Notes under the pieces: model-generated
The model's database searches: none
Told to the model about the DNA's origin: nothing
Seen by the model: only the letters and a program-made list of their open reading frames with translations
Program-made: the position numbers and the translations under genes
NCBI GenBank assembly: GCA_945897695.1
Contig: CAMDGW010000158.1
Location: 1 to 5,739, forward strand
Length of the DNA: 5,739 nt
Origin: Pseudobacteriovorax antillogorgiicola
Lineage (GTDB): Bacteria > Bdellovibrionota_B > Oligoflexia > Oligoflexales > RGVZ01
Reading direction: 5' to 3'
Shown here: in pieces, positions 4,877 through 5,739 of the stretch
Layout of the letters: every line of letters starts with the position of its first letter
Position numbering within the stretch: position 1 is the first letter of the stretch

Positions 4877-5739
4877 ATGAAACACAATACATGTCTTGGA
4901 AGCATATTGGGTGTCGCTATGGGAATCGCGGCGTTCTTGTCACAGCATGCTTTTGCTCAGTCCTCGAGTCTTGCTGCAAACGGCAAGATGATTGCCAACC
5001 AATTTTTGGCGGCTACCGGCGTAGGGACAAATTGCTCCTTTAAGGCAGTGATGCAGGTTGATGGCAATTTTGTAATTTATCGCGCCGCTGTCGCTACTTG
5101 GTTTTCTGGTACAGCGAATCGCCCAGGCTCCAAAATTATAATGCAAGGTGACGGAAATCTGGTGATCTACGGGGGGAGTGGGGCGGCGATTTGGTCCTCA
5201 GGAACACGCGGAAAAGGAGGAACTAAACTTACTATGAAGGGTAACGGTCAGCTTCTCATGACCTCATCGTCTGGCAGAACTATATGGGCAGTTGGTCCAG
5301 CGGCTGTTGGCTGTTCTGAAGCTCCGTCAAACGGTACTTCTGCTCCAGCTCAGCCTCTTCCTCCCACTATTGGTGGATCATCCATTGATATTGGAACAAC
5401 TGTCTTGTCAAATAATTCCCTGTTGACTTCAATAGGTCAAGGAACGAACTGCACGTTCAAAGCAATCATGCAGACGGACGGTAATTTTGTTTTATATCGC
5501 GGTACGCAAGTTATTTGGGCGAGCGGTTGGGCGGGAGTGGGTGCGAAGCTTTTCTTTCAACCTGATGGGAATCTCGTGCTTTTCCGTGCAAACGGCAGGG
5601 CGTCATGGTCATCAGCTACCGCGGGTAAAGGTGGCATTAAACTAAGCGTCCATGGCACGGGTCAAATTAAAATGACCAACGCTTCCGGAATGGTGATTTG
5701 GCAGGTGGGTAAGCCTGTAGCAGGTTGTATTGAAACATC
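4877..5739 (+). CDS. Secreted tandem bulb-type (B-)lectin protein (partial, 3' end beyond right edge)
   Basis: I translated this frame by hand; 287 residues are visible with no stop. A signal peptide covers residues 1-27: a short basic start, a hydrophobic stretch, then AFA before Gln28. Two homologous bulb-type lectin domains follow, about 31-146 and 169-284, joined by a Pro/Ser/Gly/Thr-rich linker. The mannose-binding motif QxDxNxVxY is intact at 60-68 (QVDGNFVIY), 90-98 (QGDGNLVIY) and 199-207 (QTDGNFVLY). At 228-236 (QPDGNLVLF) it ends in Phe. The third site of each domain (KGNGQLLM, HGTGQIKM) is degenerate. A Trp-x-x-Gly-like turn (such as IWSSG, IWASG) follows most repeats. Cys53/Cys146 and Cys192/Cys284 have nearly equal spacing, so each domain may be closed by one disulfide (inference). 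GGGGGAA lies 6 nt before the ATG, and the peroxidase ends 24 bp upstream, suggesting an operon. The sugar bound, the number of further domains and the role are unknown. It could be an adhesin, a cell-surface lectin or a lectin-like bacteriocin. Confidence 0.88.
   Translation, partial: MKHNTCLGSILGVAMGIAAFLSQHAFAQSSSLAANGKMIANQFLAATGVGTNCSFKAVMQVDGNFVIYRAAVATWFSGTANRPGSKIIMQGDGNLVIYGGSGAAIWSSGTRGKGGTKLTMKGNGQLLMTSSSGRTIWAVGPAAVGCSEAPSNGTSAPAQPLPPTIGGSSIDIGTTVLSNNSLLTSIGQGTNCTFKAIMQTDGNFVLYRGTQVIWASGWAGVGAKLFFQPDGNLVLFRANGRASWSSATAGKGGIKLSVHGTGQIKMTNASGMVIWQVGKPVAGCIET

Overview
This looks like chromosomal DNA from a Gram-negative, non-cyanobacterial bacterium of roughly balanced base composition. 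An exported c-type dihaem protein with a lipobox-like signal, a secreted lectin with a classical signal peptide, and strong Shine-Dalgarno sites all point to this. I cannot fix the taxon from the sequence. A delta-proteobacterial or Bdellovibrionota-like lineage is a guess only.

The window holds two divergent transcription units, separated by about 0.5 kb of non-coding DNA. The left unit is on the minus strand. It has a two-domain KaiC-like ATPase (744-2297), followed with an ATGA start/stop overlap by a histidine kinase (747 down to the left edge). The kinase's N-terminal domain resembles a response-regulator receiver that has lost its phospho-acceptor aspartate. Its HisKA phosphorylation site is present, but its ATPase domain lies outside the window. 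No kaiB is visible. The pair looks like a KaiC/histidine-kinase signalling module of the kind found outside cyanobacteria, not a complete clock.

The central region (2298-2809) carries the strong ribosome-binding site that places the ATPase start, a 13-bp palindrome, a 19-bp tandem direct repeat with a decayed third unit, a 6-bp inverted repeat and one weak sigma70-like promoter candidate. The tandem repeat is either a regulator array or a leftover transposon end.

The right unit is on the plus strand. It has a large (680 aa) dihaem cytochrome c peroxidase/MauG-family protein (2810-4852) and, 24 bp further on, a secreted protein with two tandem bulb-type (mannose-binding-like) lectin domains (4877 to the right edge). 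Both products are predicted to leave the cytoplasm, and the tight spacing suggests co-transcription. The peroxidase has a tyrosine where classical bacterial peroxidases have the axial methionine, as in MauG. The lectin's two-domain layout recalls lectin-like (LlpA-type) bacteriocins, but it has a classical signal peptide. The peroxidase-lectin pairing and the KaiC/pseudo-receiver-kinase pair are the most interesting parts of the window.
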